A stretch of DNA of 64,000 nt, taken from positions 62,001-126,000 of the forward strand of contig JACPFF010000016.1 in NCBI GenBank assembly GCA_016183065.1, given 5' to 3'. Source of the DNA: Deltaproteobacteria bacterium. GTDB lineage: Bacteria; UBA10199; GCA-002796325; JACPFF01. Below, piece by piece: positions 1-9,800 of this stretch (position 1 is the stretch's first letter; every line of letters begins with the position of its first letter). A program made the translations under genes and the position numbers. A model generated the notes under the pieces. It ran no database searches, was not told the DNA's origin, and saw only the letters and a program-made list of their open reading frames with translations.

Positions 1-810
1 GAGACGGTTTTCCACGATATCGACGCGGCCAATGCCATGCCGTCCACCGAGTTGGTTCAGATGTTCGAGCAGGGCCACGGCGGTCAGGGCCTCACCATTC
101 AGGTGGGTCGGGGCGCCGCTGGTGAATCCGAGTTCGATCGTTGCTGCCGTGTCCGGTGCCTGCCGCGGATCTGTGGTCATGTGGTAGATCTCGTCGGGCG
201 GGGTGTTCCAGGGGTCCTCCAGGACTCCGCCTTCGCTCGAGAGATGCCAGATGTTGCGATCGTGGCTGTATAGTTTTTCCCGACTCGACGTGACCGGAAT
301 CCCCTTGGCTTCGGCATAGGCTAGACACTCTTCGCGGGACCGCAGCGTCCATTCGCGCCAAGGGGCGATGATCCGTACGGTGGGATCAAAGGCCTTGCAG
401 GTCAGTTCAAATCGGACCTGATCATTCCCCTTGCCGGTGCAGCCGTGTGCGACCGCATCTGCGCCTTCTTTCTCCACGATGTCCATCATGTGCGCGGCAA
501 TGATGGGACGCGCGATGGCGGTTCCCAGGAGATATTTTTCCTCGTAAATGGCCCCGGCCTGCAGCATCGGAAAACAGTAATCGGTCAGGAACTCTTCCCG
601 GAGGTCGCGGACAATGCACTTCGAGGCCCCGGATTTTTTTGCCTTGGCCTCAAGCCCATCGAGTTCGCTCCCCTGGCCGATGTTCGCCGCAAACGCGATG
701 ACATCGCAGTCATACGTTTCGCGCAGCCATGGAATGATGATGGAGGTGTCGAGTCCTCCGGAATACGCAAGGACCACCGTGCGGACCGACCGCGTATTGG
801 GTGTCGTCAT
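1..810 (-). CDS. argG: Argininosuccinate synthase (C-terminus cut by window edge)
   Basis: Joins citrulline and aspartate in an ATP-dependent step of cytoplasmic arginine synthesis. Translation of the minus strand from the ATG at 810 gives 270 codons that stay open to the window edge, so the C-terminal part lies outside. The N-terminus carries the PP-loop ATP pyrophosphatase motif AYSGGLDTS (residues 15-23), and further in are the family segments GCTGKGNDQVRFEL and APWREW. The gene is divergent from the DUF6178 gene, with about 100 bp between the two starts. Function is secure from family knowledge; completeness cannot be judged. Confidence 0.95.
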   Translation of the reverse strand, partial: MTTPNTRSVRTVVLAYSGGLDTSIIIPWLRETYDCDVIAFAANIGQGSELDGLEAKAKKSGASKCIVRDLREEFLTDYCFPMLQAGAIYEEKYLLGTAIARPIIAAHMMDIVEKEGADAVAHGCTGKGNDQVRFELTCKAFDPTVRIIAPWREWTLRSREECLAYAEAKGIPVTSSREKLYSHDRNIWHLSSEGGVLEDPWNTPPDEIYHMTTDPRQAPDTAATIELGFTSGAPTHLNGEALTAVALLEHLNQLGGRHGIGRVDIVENRL

Positions 811-914
811 GCCGCTCGGCTAATGTGCTGCGCGGACGTTGTCAATTAAAACGATGGGCGGTGAAGAGAAGCTTCACATTGGCAGCGGGCGGTGGATCTG
901 CTAGGGCGCCGCAT

Positions 915-2258
915 ATGATACAGGACGGTGACCTCCTCCAGCTCGATCCGGTGGCATTGTTGGCCCGCGATCGTGTCGCAGCTGAAAAAGTCTGGAACCG
1001 GTTTTCGCTCGAGCAACAGGTGGCATATCTGTTGGCCGCCCCCATCGAAGTGCGGTCTACGCTCTGCGAACTCTCCCATCAGGCGCGGGTCCTGGTGGAG
1101 GCCTTGCCGGCCCAGGAGCTCTGGCTCACAGTGCAGACGGTGGGAGGGACCGATGCTCTTGCGCTCTTTCATCTCGCGTCCGTCGCGCAGGTGCAATTCT
1201 GCCTCGATGTTGATTGCTGGGCAAAGGATCGATGGCTGGCCGAACCGACCTTCGAATGGCTCCGTCTCATTGCCGCCGGCGGGATCGACCGTATTGTGCG
1301 GTTTTTTCAGGAACAGGATATCGTCCTGATCGGTCTGTTGCTCAAACAATGGGTCACGATTTTTCTCCGGACCTCGCCCGATGAAGAGGTGTCCGAGGCC
1401 GTACCATGGCCCCGTCCTGAGCCGCCGACGACGCTGGACGGGGTCCTCTATTTTCAGGTCGCCGATGTCCGGATCGACCAATGGCTCCGTCCCATGCTCG
1501 AGATCTATGGCAAGGCCGATCACGAGGGTTTTGTCCATCTCTGCAAGGCCGTCCTCGGCCTTGGCGCGAGTGAACAGGAGGAAGAGGCCTTCGAAGTCCG
1601 CGGGCGACGGATGGCGGAATATGGCTTTCCGCCATTGGACGAGGCCATCGGCGTCTACCATCGTCTGCGGGAAGGTGAGCTGACGGTGTGTCCGCCCCGG
1701 AAGGCATTTTCTCCCGAAGCGCTCCGTGCGCCGCTCCATTTTGCCCTGGCCCATCTGGAACGCGAAACCCTCTTTCTGCGCAAGGTGTTCGGGATGCTCG
1801 ATCCGGGGCTCCGCGAGGCCTGTGGCCTGGAACTGGCGCGCATGGCAAATCGCATTGTCATTGCCGATGGGCACCAGGTGGCGATCGGTACGCTCCAGGT
1901 TGCCCTCCGCAAGGCCATCGGGTATCTGAATCTGGCCCTGGAACAGGTGAGTCATGGGGATGCGCAGCATGCGGCACAGCTCGTCGCGCAGCATTGGCTC
2001 ACGCACCTGTTTCAGGTCGGGTTCCACCTCGTCATGGCAGTGGCCGAACGGGCACGACGATGGGTGGCCGCGCATCCACTGGCCGAGAGGCCCGACGATC
2101 CCGCGACCGATGTTGCCATCGGGCTGGAACGGATCCGGGCGGCGGGTTGGCGGTGGCCGAAATATTATGTCGGACCCCATGCGGTAGACGGGGTCCTGCA
2201 TCGCGACTTTCAGTGCTGTCGCGAACTCGACGCGGTGAACGTGCTGATGGATGCCTGA
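915..2258 (+). CDS. DUF6178 family protein
   Basis: A 447-residue soluble protein of unknown function. I start it at the ATG at 915 (MIQDGDLLQLDP); the frame stays open further upstream but runs into the argG promoter region. It matches my recollection of DUF6178, a family common in deltaproteobacteria: an N-terminal helical repeat region resembling 'LALFHLASVAQVQF', then 'DCWAKDR' and 'WLRLI' segments near residues 100-125. There is no signal peptide or membrane segment. The stop overlaps the start of the DedA gene (TGATG), so the two are probably translationally coupled. Family assignment is from memory of the sequence pattern. Confidence 0.7.
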   Translation: MIQDGDLLQLDPVALLARDRVAAEKVWNRFSLEQQVAYLLAAPIEVRSTLCELSHQARVLVEALPAQELWLTVQTVGGTDALALFHLASVAQVQFCLDVDCWAKDRWLAEPTFEWLRLIAAGGIDRIVRFFQEQDIVLIGLLLKQWVTIFLRTSPDEEVSEAVPWPRPEPPTTLDGVLYFQVADVRIDQWLRPMLEIYGKADHEGFVHLCKAVLGLGASEQEEEAFEVRGRRMAEYGFPPLDEAIGVYHRLREGELTVCPPRKAFSPEALRAPLHFALAHLERETLFLRKVFGMLDPGLREACGLELARMANRIVIADGHQVAIGTLQVALRKAIGYLNLALEQVSHGDAQHAAQLVAQHWLTHLFQVGFHLVMAVAERARRWVAAHPLAERPDDPATDVAIGLERIRAAGWRWPKYYVGPHAVDGVLHRDFQCCRELDAVNVLMDA

Positions 2259-2935
2259 TGGAGACATTTTTTGCCTTTTTTAGCGGTGGTGGACTCTATG
2301 TGGCATTTCTGCTGCTGCTCCTCTTGTGCGGCGTCGGGAATCCCGTTCCTGAAGATCTGGTGTTGCTGACGGCCGGTTACTTTGCCTATGCGTCGCTCGT
2401 AGAGCTCTGGCCGGTGGTGCTGGTCTGTTATGTTGGTGTGGTTGCGGGCGACTCCATCCTCTACTTCTTTGGCCGGCACTATGGGCAGCGCATTATTTCC
2501 CATCGGTGGCTGGCCCGCATCCTTCCCGCGGACCGCCTGGAGCGCATCCGAAAAAATTTTCAGCGGCGAGGTCATTGGACCATCCTGTTGGCACGATTTC
2601 TCGTCGGCCTCCGGTCACCGACCTTTTTGGTCTCCGGTGTCCTCCATGTCCGGTTTCGGACGTTTCTCCTCCTGGATGCCATTGGCGCCGTGGTGAGCGT
2701 TCCGTTCTTTGTCGGTCTGGGATATCTCTTCGGCAATAACATCGAGAGCATCCAGCAAGACATGCAGCACGTGGGGCACTGGATCATGGCCATTGGCATT
2801 GGACTCCTCTTGGTCTGGGTCTGGTGGATCTGGTGGCGTGTCCGCCGCGAAGAGGTCGCGGAGGAACGTGAGCGGCAATTGTTTCAGGGACCGGAGTCGG
2901 GCGAGATCGCGCAGAACGCGCGCTCACTGCCATGA
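2258..2935 (+). CDS. DedA family membrane protein
   Basis: A 225-residue inner-membrane protein of the DedA/SNARE-associated (VTT domain) family, whose members act in lipid carrier (undecaprenyl phosphate or phospholipid) translocation and envelope homeostasis. Visible are the 'GNPVPEDLVLL' segment typical of the family, the 'GDSILYFFGRHYG' loop, the basic 'ARFLVGLRSPTFLVSG' re-entrant motif and a final hydrophobic helix ending in a charged tail (RREEVAEERER). The start ATG overlaps the stop of the DUF6178 gene. The specific substrate cannot be told. Confidence 0.85.
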   Translation: METFFAFFSGGGLYVAFLLLLLLCGVGNPVPEDLVLLTAGYFAYASLVELWPVVLVCYVGVVAGDSILYFFGRHYGQRIISHRWLARILPADRLERIRKNFQRRGHWTILLARFLVGLRSPTFLVSGVLHVRFRTFLLLDAIGAVVSVPFFVGLGYLFGNNIESIQQDMQHVGHWIMAIGIGLLLVWVWWIWWRVRREEVAEERERQLFQGPESGEIAQNARSLP

Positions 2936-2966
2936 GTGCATGGCAGCGCATGGTGATTGTTGTACG

Positions 2967-4010
2967 TCATCGTGCCGCGATGGTTCCATGGCCGATGGTA
3001 CGCCAGCCTTGCTCTAAGCTCCCTGCCAGTTGCACGGCGTCCGGTGCGTAGGTGGTGTGCGTGACAAAGCGGGCGAGGCCGGGATGGTAGGTCCGTTCAA
3101 TGTCGAGGATGGGGGTCGAAAAATCGGGTCCGAGAAAATGGATGTCGGTCATTCCGGGGAATCGGCCGCGATTGATCCATTGCACCACCCCCGTTATTCC
3201 GGCGATTGCGCCGACTTCTGCCGCAAGCCACTGAAGAGCACTCATCCAGAGGATATCGACTTCGGCAGTGGGCAAGAGGGTCACGTTGAGAAACATGGTC
3301 GCGAGCGCGCCAAGCGCACCAAGCAACATAACCCGCTCTGTCGATGGCATGGCGTAATAGGCTCCGAACGCCGTCGTGCTGGCGATCGGTCCGGCTAGTG
3401 CCAGCAGATTCATGGCTGGTATGGGAAGGGCCGTATCGACCGAAATAAAATAGCGCACGGCGGGGAATGCCGCGAGAGCCGAGCAGATGTGCTCGCAGAG
3501 CGGATGCGCAATAGGTGTGAGGTCCTCAAAACCGAGCAGGGAGCCTTTCCGGGGAGACGTGATGGCAATGCGTGCATCAAATGGCATCTCGGGAACAGAG
3601 AGGTCCACTCGGTCCGGCGCAGTCAGGTGAATCCGCTGCATACCGCTGCCATAGAGCCACGGCAACTGTGCCCGAAGGAAGGCATCATAGAGTTGCGGCG
3701 TGACGTCTATGGTGAGGGAGTCGAGGCCAAAACCGAGTTGAAACGGTCCAAACAGCCGATGCTCGTCGATGATGGCCTGGAGCGCACCAAACATCTCCTC
3801 ATGCGAAGTCCTCAGATCTCTGGTGGAAAGTCTCAGATGACGGCCCCCCTGATCGTGGTGCACCGCAATGGTGGGCATCGTCGCTTGGGACCCCACACGC
3901 CTGTAGATGGAACTCGGTGTGGGGAGCGCAGCGGATGGTGCGCCCATCGATGGTGACGCGCGATGGAGTTTCCACGGTGTCCAGGCGTATGGAGCGGTTG
4001 CGAGTGACAT
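2967..4010 (-). CDS. Unknown protein with two membrane segments; 5' end uncertain
   Basis: I do not recognise this protein. From about residue 45 onward (MPTIAVHHDQGG) it looks like a genuine product. A soluble N-terminal region of roughly 150 residues is followed by two hydrophobic segments (around 'ALAGPIASTTAFGAYYAM' and 'VMLLGALGALATMFLNVTLL') and a soluble C-terminus. It lies downstream of ackA on the same strand with a 40-base gap, and converges with dedA. The first 44 codons look poor. The adjacent reading frame over 3890-4030 encodes a more protein-like stretch (TVETPSRVTIDGRTIRC) with higher third-position GC, so either the true start is the ATG at 3878 or a frameshift splits the 5' end. 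Confidence 0.5.
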   Translation of the reverse strand: MSLATAPYAWTPWKLHRASPSMGAPSAALPTPSSIYRRVGSQATMPTIAVHHDQGGRHLRLSTRDLRTSHEEMFGALQAIIDEHRLFGPFQLGFGLDSLTIDVTPQLYDAFLRAQLPWLYGSGMQRIHLTAPDRVDLSVPEMPFDARIAITSPRKGSLLGFEDLTPIAHPLCEHICSALAAFPAVRYFISVDTALPIPAMNLLALAGPIASTTAFGAYYAMPSTERVMLLGALGALATMFLNVTLLPTAEVDILWMSALQWLAAEVGAIAGITGVVQWINRGRFPGMTDIHFLGPDFSTPILDIERTYHPGLARFVTHTTYAPDAVQLAGSLEQGWRTIGHGTIAAR

Positions 4011-4049
4011 ACGGTGTATTTGTCGCGGCGGTGCCGAAAAGGTTGCTTC

Positions 4050-5243
4050 TCAGACCAGGGCAGAGGCATCGCGGGCCATCATCACTCCTTCGTTCGTCGG
4101 AATGACCAGGATGGCGGCCTGGGATCCCCTGGCATGGATGGCGGCTGCCGTGCCGCGAGTGCGGCAATTTTTCGCGCCATCGATCGTGAGCCCAAATCCC
4201 CGGCACCACTTGACGATTTGTGCACGAATTTCCGGCTGATTCTCGCCGATTCCCGCGGTGAAGATCAGACCATCGATCCCCCCGAGGGTTGCCACATACG
4301 CCCCGATATATTTTTCCACACGATAGCAGAACATTTCAAACGCGAGCGTGGCGCGCGGATCGCCATCGACCATGCGTCGCAACACCTCGGGCATGGTGGC
4401 AGCACCGCCGGAGACCCCCAGAAAACCAGACTGGTGATTCAGCAGGCGGTTGAGCCGGTCCGGCGTGAAGCCGTGGGCCATCTGCAGGTGGAGGAGGATG
4501 CCGGGATCGATGTCGCCGCTCCGTGTCCGCATCATCAGGCCCTCTGCCGGCGTAAAGCCCATGGAGGTGTCGACGCTCTTTCCGCCCGCAATGGCGCAGA
4601 CACTGCATCCACTCCCGAGATGGCAGGCAATGAGCCGCAAGGCCTTCACGGGACGGCGCATCATCCGGGCGGCCTCGCTCATGACATAGCGATAGGAGAT
4701 GCCGTGAAATCCGTACCGACGGATCAACAGGCGTTTGGACAAGGCATGGGGGAGTGGATAGATGGCGGCATAGTCGGGAATCGATTTGTGGAACCCGGTG
4801 TCAAACACGGCCACATGGGGGATGTCCGGAAAATAGCGGTGTGCGACACGAATCCCCTTCAGGTTCGGCGGGGTGTGCAACGGCGCGAGCTTCGTGTTTG
4901 CACGGATGCCGGCGAGGACCGTCGGGGTGATGCGCACCGAGTCGACATAGTGCGATCCGCCATGCACGACGCGATGGGCCACCGCGCGGAGGGCATTGTC
5001 TCTCTGCAGGGGGGAACGGGGATCGCGCAGGAAGGTCCGCATCACATATCGCAGGCCATGTTCGTAGGTGGGGAACGCTTCATGGCCATGTGTGGCGATG
5101 CCGTTGCATTGCCACGCCCATGTACCGTGTTTCAGTCCGATGTCGGAGACGTGGAGATTTGCCAGCTCGTGTTCCTGCGGCATGGTAAAGAGTGCCGCCT
5201 TGATGGACGATGACCCGCAATTGAGTGTGAGAATATATGTCAT
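4050..5243 (-). CDS. ackA: Acetate kinase
   Basis: A 397-residue cytoplasmic enzyme that interconverts acetate plus ATP with acetyl phosphate. It shows the family signatures in order: LNCGSSSIK at the N-terminus, 'AVAHRVVHGG', 'FDTGFH', 'RRYGFHGISYRYV', 'ACHLGSGCSV' and the adenosine-binding 'IFTAGIGEN' near the C-terminus. Length matches the usual 390-400 residues. No phosphotransacetylase gene is adjacent. It is divergent from the M42 peptidase gene, with about 60 bp between the starts that must hold both promoters. The unknown membrane protein gene follows downstream. Confidence 0.95.
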   Translation of the reverse strand: MTYILTLNCGSSSIKAALFTMPQEHELANLHVSDIGLKHGTWAWQCNGIATHGHEAFPTYEHGLRYVMRTFLRDPRSPLQRDNALRAVAHRVVHGGSHYVDSVRITPTVLAGIRANTKLAPLHTPPNLKGIRVAHRYFPDIPHVAVFDTGFHKSIPDYAAIYPLPHALSKRLLIRRYGFHGISYRYVMSEAARMMRRPVKALRLIACHLGSGCSVCAIAGGKSVDTSMGFTPAEGLMMRTRSGDIDPGILLHLQMAHGFTPDRLNRLLNHQSGFLGVSGGAATMPEVLRRMVDGDPRATLAFEMFCYRVEKYIGAYVATLGGIDGLIFTAGIGENQPEIRAQIVKWCRGFGLTIDGAKNCRTRGTAAAIHARGSQAAILVIPTNEGVMMARDASALV

Positions 5244-5302
5244 CCGATCCTCGCAAGACCGTAACAGTTTACACCACTCGGCACTTAGCGTAGAGAGGGG
5301 GA

Positions 5303-6358
5303 ATGCGCAAGGATTGGAAACCCTCCCGTCGTCTCCTGTGCGATCTCTTGGCGTTACCGACGGCTCCCCTGCTTGAATCCCATGTGATTGCCTTCGTCCG
5401 CCGCTTTGCCGCGCGGTATCGGTTGCGTCTGCGTCAGGATCGCTTCGGCAATATTTTCCTCGCCAATCGCGGACGCGGGCGGACCCGGTGTGTGGTGATG
5501 GCCCATATGGATCATCCGGGCATTGTGGTGACGGCCATCCATGGCAGGCAGATGGAGGCCAAAATCCTCGGCGGACTCCATCGACCGCACATGGCGCGGG
5601 CGCGCTTCCGCTTTTTTCCCGATGAGCGAGGTTCGCGGCCGGTCCGTGTCACAGGACGCATCGGTCGGGACCATCTGCGATTGCCGTTACTCACCGATGT
5701 CACGGTGGGGACGTTTGGCATGCTCGATCTTCCCCCGGTGCGATGGGCCAGGGGACTCGTGCTTGCCCGCGTGATCGATAATCTGGCCGGCTGTGCAGAG
5801 GTCCTTGACTGGTTGCGGGCCTTCGCGCGTTCGCCGCATCGCGTGATGGGCGTACTGACGCGCGGTGAGGAGATCGGCATGCGCGGGGCCGCGGCGCTGG
5901 TACGGAGCCGACAGCTGCCGCGACACGTGCCCATGCTGGTGCTCGAGGCGAGTTCCGCGGCGGCGGCCCGCGTGGAGATCGGTGGGGGACCGGTGTTGCG
6001 TGTCGGCGATCGCCTGGTCAATTTCGATCCACGGATCGATTGCTGGGTGCAGGAGACCGCGAACCGATTGGCGGGAGAGGACCGTGATTTTGTCTATCAA
6101 CGCGCCCTCATGTGCGGCGGGGTCATGGAGGCATCGCTCTACGTGTTGGACGGACTCCTGGTCGGTGCGCTGGCCCTCCCTCTCGGGAACTATCACAATC
6201 GCGGACCGCGTGGCCCGGCGCCCGAGTACATTGCGTGGCGCGACTGGTGCCGGTTGCAGCAGTTGTTGCGGGCGCTGGTGGTCGCGCCACCGGTGCCGCA
6301 GGTGGTGCGATGTTTGCGTCGCAGGCTGCTGCAGGCCCAGGTGCCTGAGAGGAGATAA
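5303..6358 (+). CDS. M42/M20-like zinc aminopeptidase
   Basis: A 351-residue cytoplasmic metallopeptidase-like protein. The di-zinc residues of the M42 fold are recognisable: MAHMDHPG (His68 and Asp70), VIDNLAG with the bridging Asp159, and TRGEEIG with the catalytic Glu189 and metal-binding Glu190. 'LPLGNYHNRG' near the C-terminus resembles the last His ligand region. The start is the ATG at 5303. The stop is two bases before the cdd start, so the two are probably cotranscribed. Specificity (aminopeptidase, glucanase-like or other) cannot be told from sequence. Confidence 0.8.
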   Translation: MRKDWKPSRRLLCDLLALPTAPLLESHVIAFVRRFAARYRLRLRQDRFGNIFLANRGRGRTRCVVMAHMDHPGIVVTAIHGRQMEAKILGGLHRPHMARARFRFFPDERGSRPVRVTGRIGRDHLRLPLLTDVTVGTFGMLDLPPVRWARGLVLARVIDNLAGCAEVLDWLRAFARSPHRVMGVLTRGEEIGMRGAAALVRSRQLPRHVPMLVLEASSAAAARVEIGGGPVLRVGDRLVNFDPRIDCWVQETANRLAGEDRDFVYQRALMCGGVMEASLYVLDGLLVGALALPLGNYHNRGPRGPAPEYIAWRDWCRLQQLLRALVVAPPVPQVVRCLRRRLLQAQVPERR

Positions 6359-6360
6359 CG

Positions 6361-6771
6361 ATGGACACTGTGCAGAGCGATCCCCTGTTTCGCGCGGCGC
6401 TGGCCGTGCGGGATCATGCCATTGCCCTCCACAGCGGCGTGAAGGTCGGGGCCGCGCTCGAGACCGCTGATGGGGCCATCGTGACCGGATGTAATGTCGA
6501 GAGCCCCTCGATTATTGTGCATATCTGTGCGGAACGGGCCGCGCTTATCGCGGCATTGGGGGCCGGGCACCGCACATTTCATCGCATTGCCGTGGTGGGC
6601 GATTTTCGACATCCGATTCCCCCCTGCGGGTTTTGCCGGCAGGCGCTGGTGGAATTTGCGCCGGACCTGCTGGTCACCATGGCCACAGTGGCTGGTGCCA
6701 GCGAAACCCTCCCCCTGCGCGACCTCCTCCCCCGGGCGTATGACATTCGCGACCGTGCAGACAAGTCTTGA
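6361..6771 (+). CDS. cdd: Cytidine deaminase
   Basis: A 136-residue homotetrameric-type cytidine deaminase of pyrimidine salvage. The zinc and catalytic residues are in place: Cys56 and Glu58 in HICAERAA, and Cys89 and Cys92 in PPCGFCRQ. The substrate-recognition segment GCNVESPS is residues 43-50. It follows the M42 peptidase gene with a two-base gap and precedes the FAS gene by about 85 bp, so all three may share a transcript. Confidence 0.93.
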   Translation: MDTVQSDPLFRAALAVRDHAIALHSGVKVGAALETADGAIVTGCNVESPSIIVHICAERAALIAALGAGHRTFHRIAVVGDFRHPIPPCGFCRQALVEFAPDLLVTMATVAGASETLPLRDLLPRAYDIRDRADKS

Positions 6772-6855
6772 CGCAGTGAGTTGACGCAATTGCGCTTTAC
6801 CACGGGGATGAGATTACCTAACGTCCGCGCTTTTACTCTCTGGCAGGAGGCATCG

Positions 6856-9800
6856 ATGGAAACGGCATATCACTCACCCCTTTCGCCGTATGGTGCGTCG
6901 CACTGTGTGACGCAGGTACGGGAAGGGACGATTGTTCCCCTGATTGAATTTGGGGGGAATGCCATCGCCTATTGGGAGGAACTGGTTGGGCGGTATCATG
7001 AGTCGATGACCGTCCGGAATCTGGTCGATAGAGTCGCAAAAAAACTGAATGATACCATCGAATTATCGGATATTTCCACCAGCGGAATCCTCGCGCGCGG
7101 TCTCCCATTACAGCGCTGGCTGCAGGAACCGTCCGCCGTTCCTCCGGCAGACTATCTGGCCTCGGGAACGGTCTCCATGCCCCTCATTTTTTTGACGCAG
7201 ATCGGCCATGTCATCAGTTTGCGCGACCAGCATCCCATGCTCGGGGAGATTTTTGACCGGGCCGTGGGATATGTCGGCCACAGCCAAGGCGTGATGACCG
7301 GACTCTGTTTTGCCACGGGCCGCGAAGGGGAGGGCTTTGCGGAATTGGTCGAGGCGGTGGCCTGTTATTTCCTCTGGCAGGCGTTTCGCATGCAGCAGGC
7401 CCTCCTCCCCGGTCGGGTGACGCCCGCGGAATATGACGCCTCGACACACCGTGGCGACGGTGCCCCGGCGCCGATGGCCGCGATTGCCGGACTGGAGCGC
7501 CACGAAATCGAGACACTCCTCACGCAGGCACCAACGACCGGACCGGTCGTGATCTCGGTGATCAATGACTGGGACCGGATGGTCCTGTCAGGGAGCATGA
7601 CCGACCTCCTGCGGGTACGCGAGCAGTTGCTGCAGTGGGAAAGTGCCTGGACACACGATCTTGTCACCAAACATCGTCGCGTCGGATGGCAGTATCTCCA
7701 GATGTCGAGCCCGTTTCATTCCCCCTATATGGTCGCCACGCAGGGACAATTCGAACACGATCTCGTCCGTTTGGGGATCCACTTTGATGCCCATGCCTTG
7801 CGGGCGCCTCTCTATGGGACTGCGATGGGGAACAATCTCCAGCAGGCCGATGATCTCACCGCGGCCCTCATCGCCATGCAATGGACGGGGGCCGTGGACT
7901 GGCCCACGGTCTTGCGGAAGGCGACGCACCCGGCAGGAGGGGCGTGCGTGACGCATATTGTCGATTTTGGTCCGGGCGATGGCGTGGCCAAGATCACGGC
8001 CCGGCAGCAGCGGGGGCGCGGCATTGGGGTCATCATGGCCGCGACCGATGCCGGACGGACGCAGCTGCTCAGTGAGGATCCGGCGGCGGTTCCCCGTGGA
8101 GAGGATTGGGAACGGTTTCGGCCCCGGCTCCACGCGGTGGCATCGGTCCCTTCCTCTGACAGCCGCGCGACGCCGCGTTTGTGGCTCGACAACCGGTTTT
8201 CGCGCTTTACCAAGGTCCCGCCGATTTTCGGGGGAGGGATGACGCCAACGAGCGTGGAGATCGACATGGTGGTGGCCGCGGCGAATGCCGGATATCTGCA
8301 GGAATGGGCCGGCGGTGGACAGGTCACCGAGGCCATCTGGGATGGACGGGCTGACGAGCTCCGTCAGGCGTTGCTACCGGGGCGGGGGATCATCTTCAAT
8401 GCGCTCTATCTCGATCCCTATCTCTGGCGGCTCCATTTTCCGCGCATTCTGGAACAGAAGCGCCGCGGTATTCCCTACATCGGCATGACGATCTCTGCCG
8501 GCATTCCCGAGGTCGAGGAGGCCTCAAGAATTTTGCGGGCCTTGTTGGCGGAGGGGCTCTGGTGCAATGCCTTCAAACCGGGCAATGACGCACAGATCGC
8601 GCAGGTCTTGCAGATTGCCGACGCCAATCCGGATGTCACCTTGTTGATGCACGTCGAAGGCGGCAAGGCGGGGGGGCATCATAGCTGGGAAGATCTCCAC
8701 GGGCTGATCTTGCGCAATTACGCGGCCATTCGCGTGCGCGCCAACGTGATCCTCTGTGTCGGCGGTGGCATCGGGACACCGGAAGCGGCTGCGTGCTGGC
8801 TTATGGGGAGCTGGCATCATCGCGACACCCTCCCGGTGATGCCGGTCGATGCGGTCTTTCTCGGCACGCGGCTCATGGCCTGCAAGGAGGCCAAGACCTC
8901 GCCGCAGGTGAAGGCGCAATTGGTCCGATTGCAGGGGACCACCGAATGGATCCGTCCGCAGCAGGTCTGTGGCGGAATGACGTCACAAAAATCGCAGATG
9001 GATGCGGATATCCATTGTGCCGAGTCCGGGGCCACCCGTGCAGGGCGTCTCCTCGATGCGCTGGCCGGACAACCACGCGAGACGATCGTTGCGCGGAAAC
9101 AAGAGATCGTTGCACTCCTGGCCAAGACCGCCAAGCCGTATTTTGGCGATCTGCCGGCCATGACTTATGCCGGTGTCTTGGCACGGATGGTTGCGCTGAT
9201 GGCCCCCGGCGCTATTGCTCCCCATCTTCCCCACGATGGTCCCTGGTACGATCGGAGTTTTCGCGAGCGGGCACTGGCCTGGGCGCAGCGCGCGGAGGCC
9301 CGTTGCGCACCGCGCACCTCTGGTGCAGCTCGCTGGGTGGGGGACCCGCGGCAGCTCGACGATCCCGCGCAATGTCTCTCGGCACTGCGGGACCGCTATC
9401 CGGCGATGGAGACGACACGCCTCCATGCAGAGGATGTGGCCTATTTTCTTTTCCTCTGCCGGCAACCGGGGAAACCGGTCAATTTTGTGCCGGTCATCGA
9501 TGAAGACGTGCGGCGTTGGTACAAGGCCGACAGCCTCTGGCAATCGCATGATCCGCGGTACCCCGCCGATGCCGTCATTACGGTCCCAGGACCGGAAGCC
9601 GTGCGGAGTATCACCGCCATGGATGAGCCCATTGCCACGGTCTTTTCCGCATTTGAGCAGGCCGCGATTGCCGCGGTAGAGCGCGCGGATGCAACCCGTG
9701 ACAGGGAAAGGCCGCTGATCAGTTTTGTGGGCGAGGGAGTACCGACGGCATGCACCGAGCTGACCACCGCAGTCCTTGCGCGCACACCACGCGGCGCCAA

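Noticed and set aside
846-2267. Long minus-strand open frame (473 codons) opposite the DUF6178 gene
   Set aside because: Composition-driven antisense frame in GC-rich DNA; translation is low-complexity and the plus-strand product has family features.
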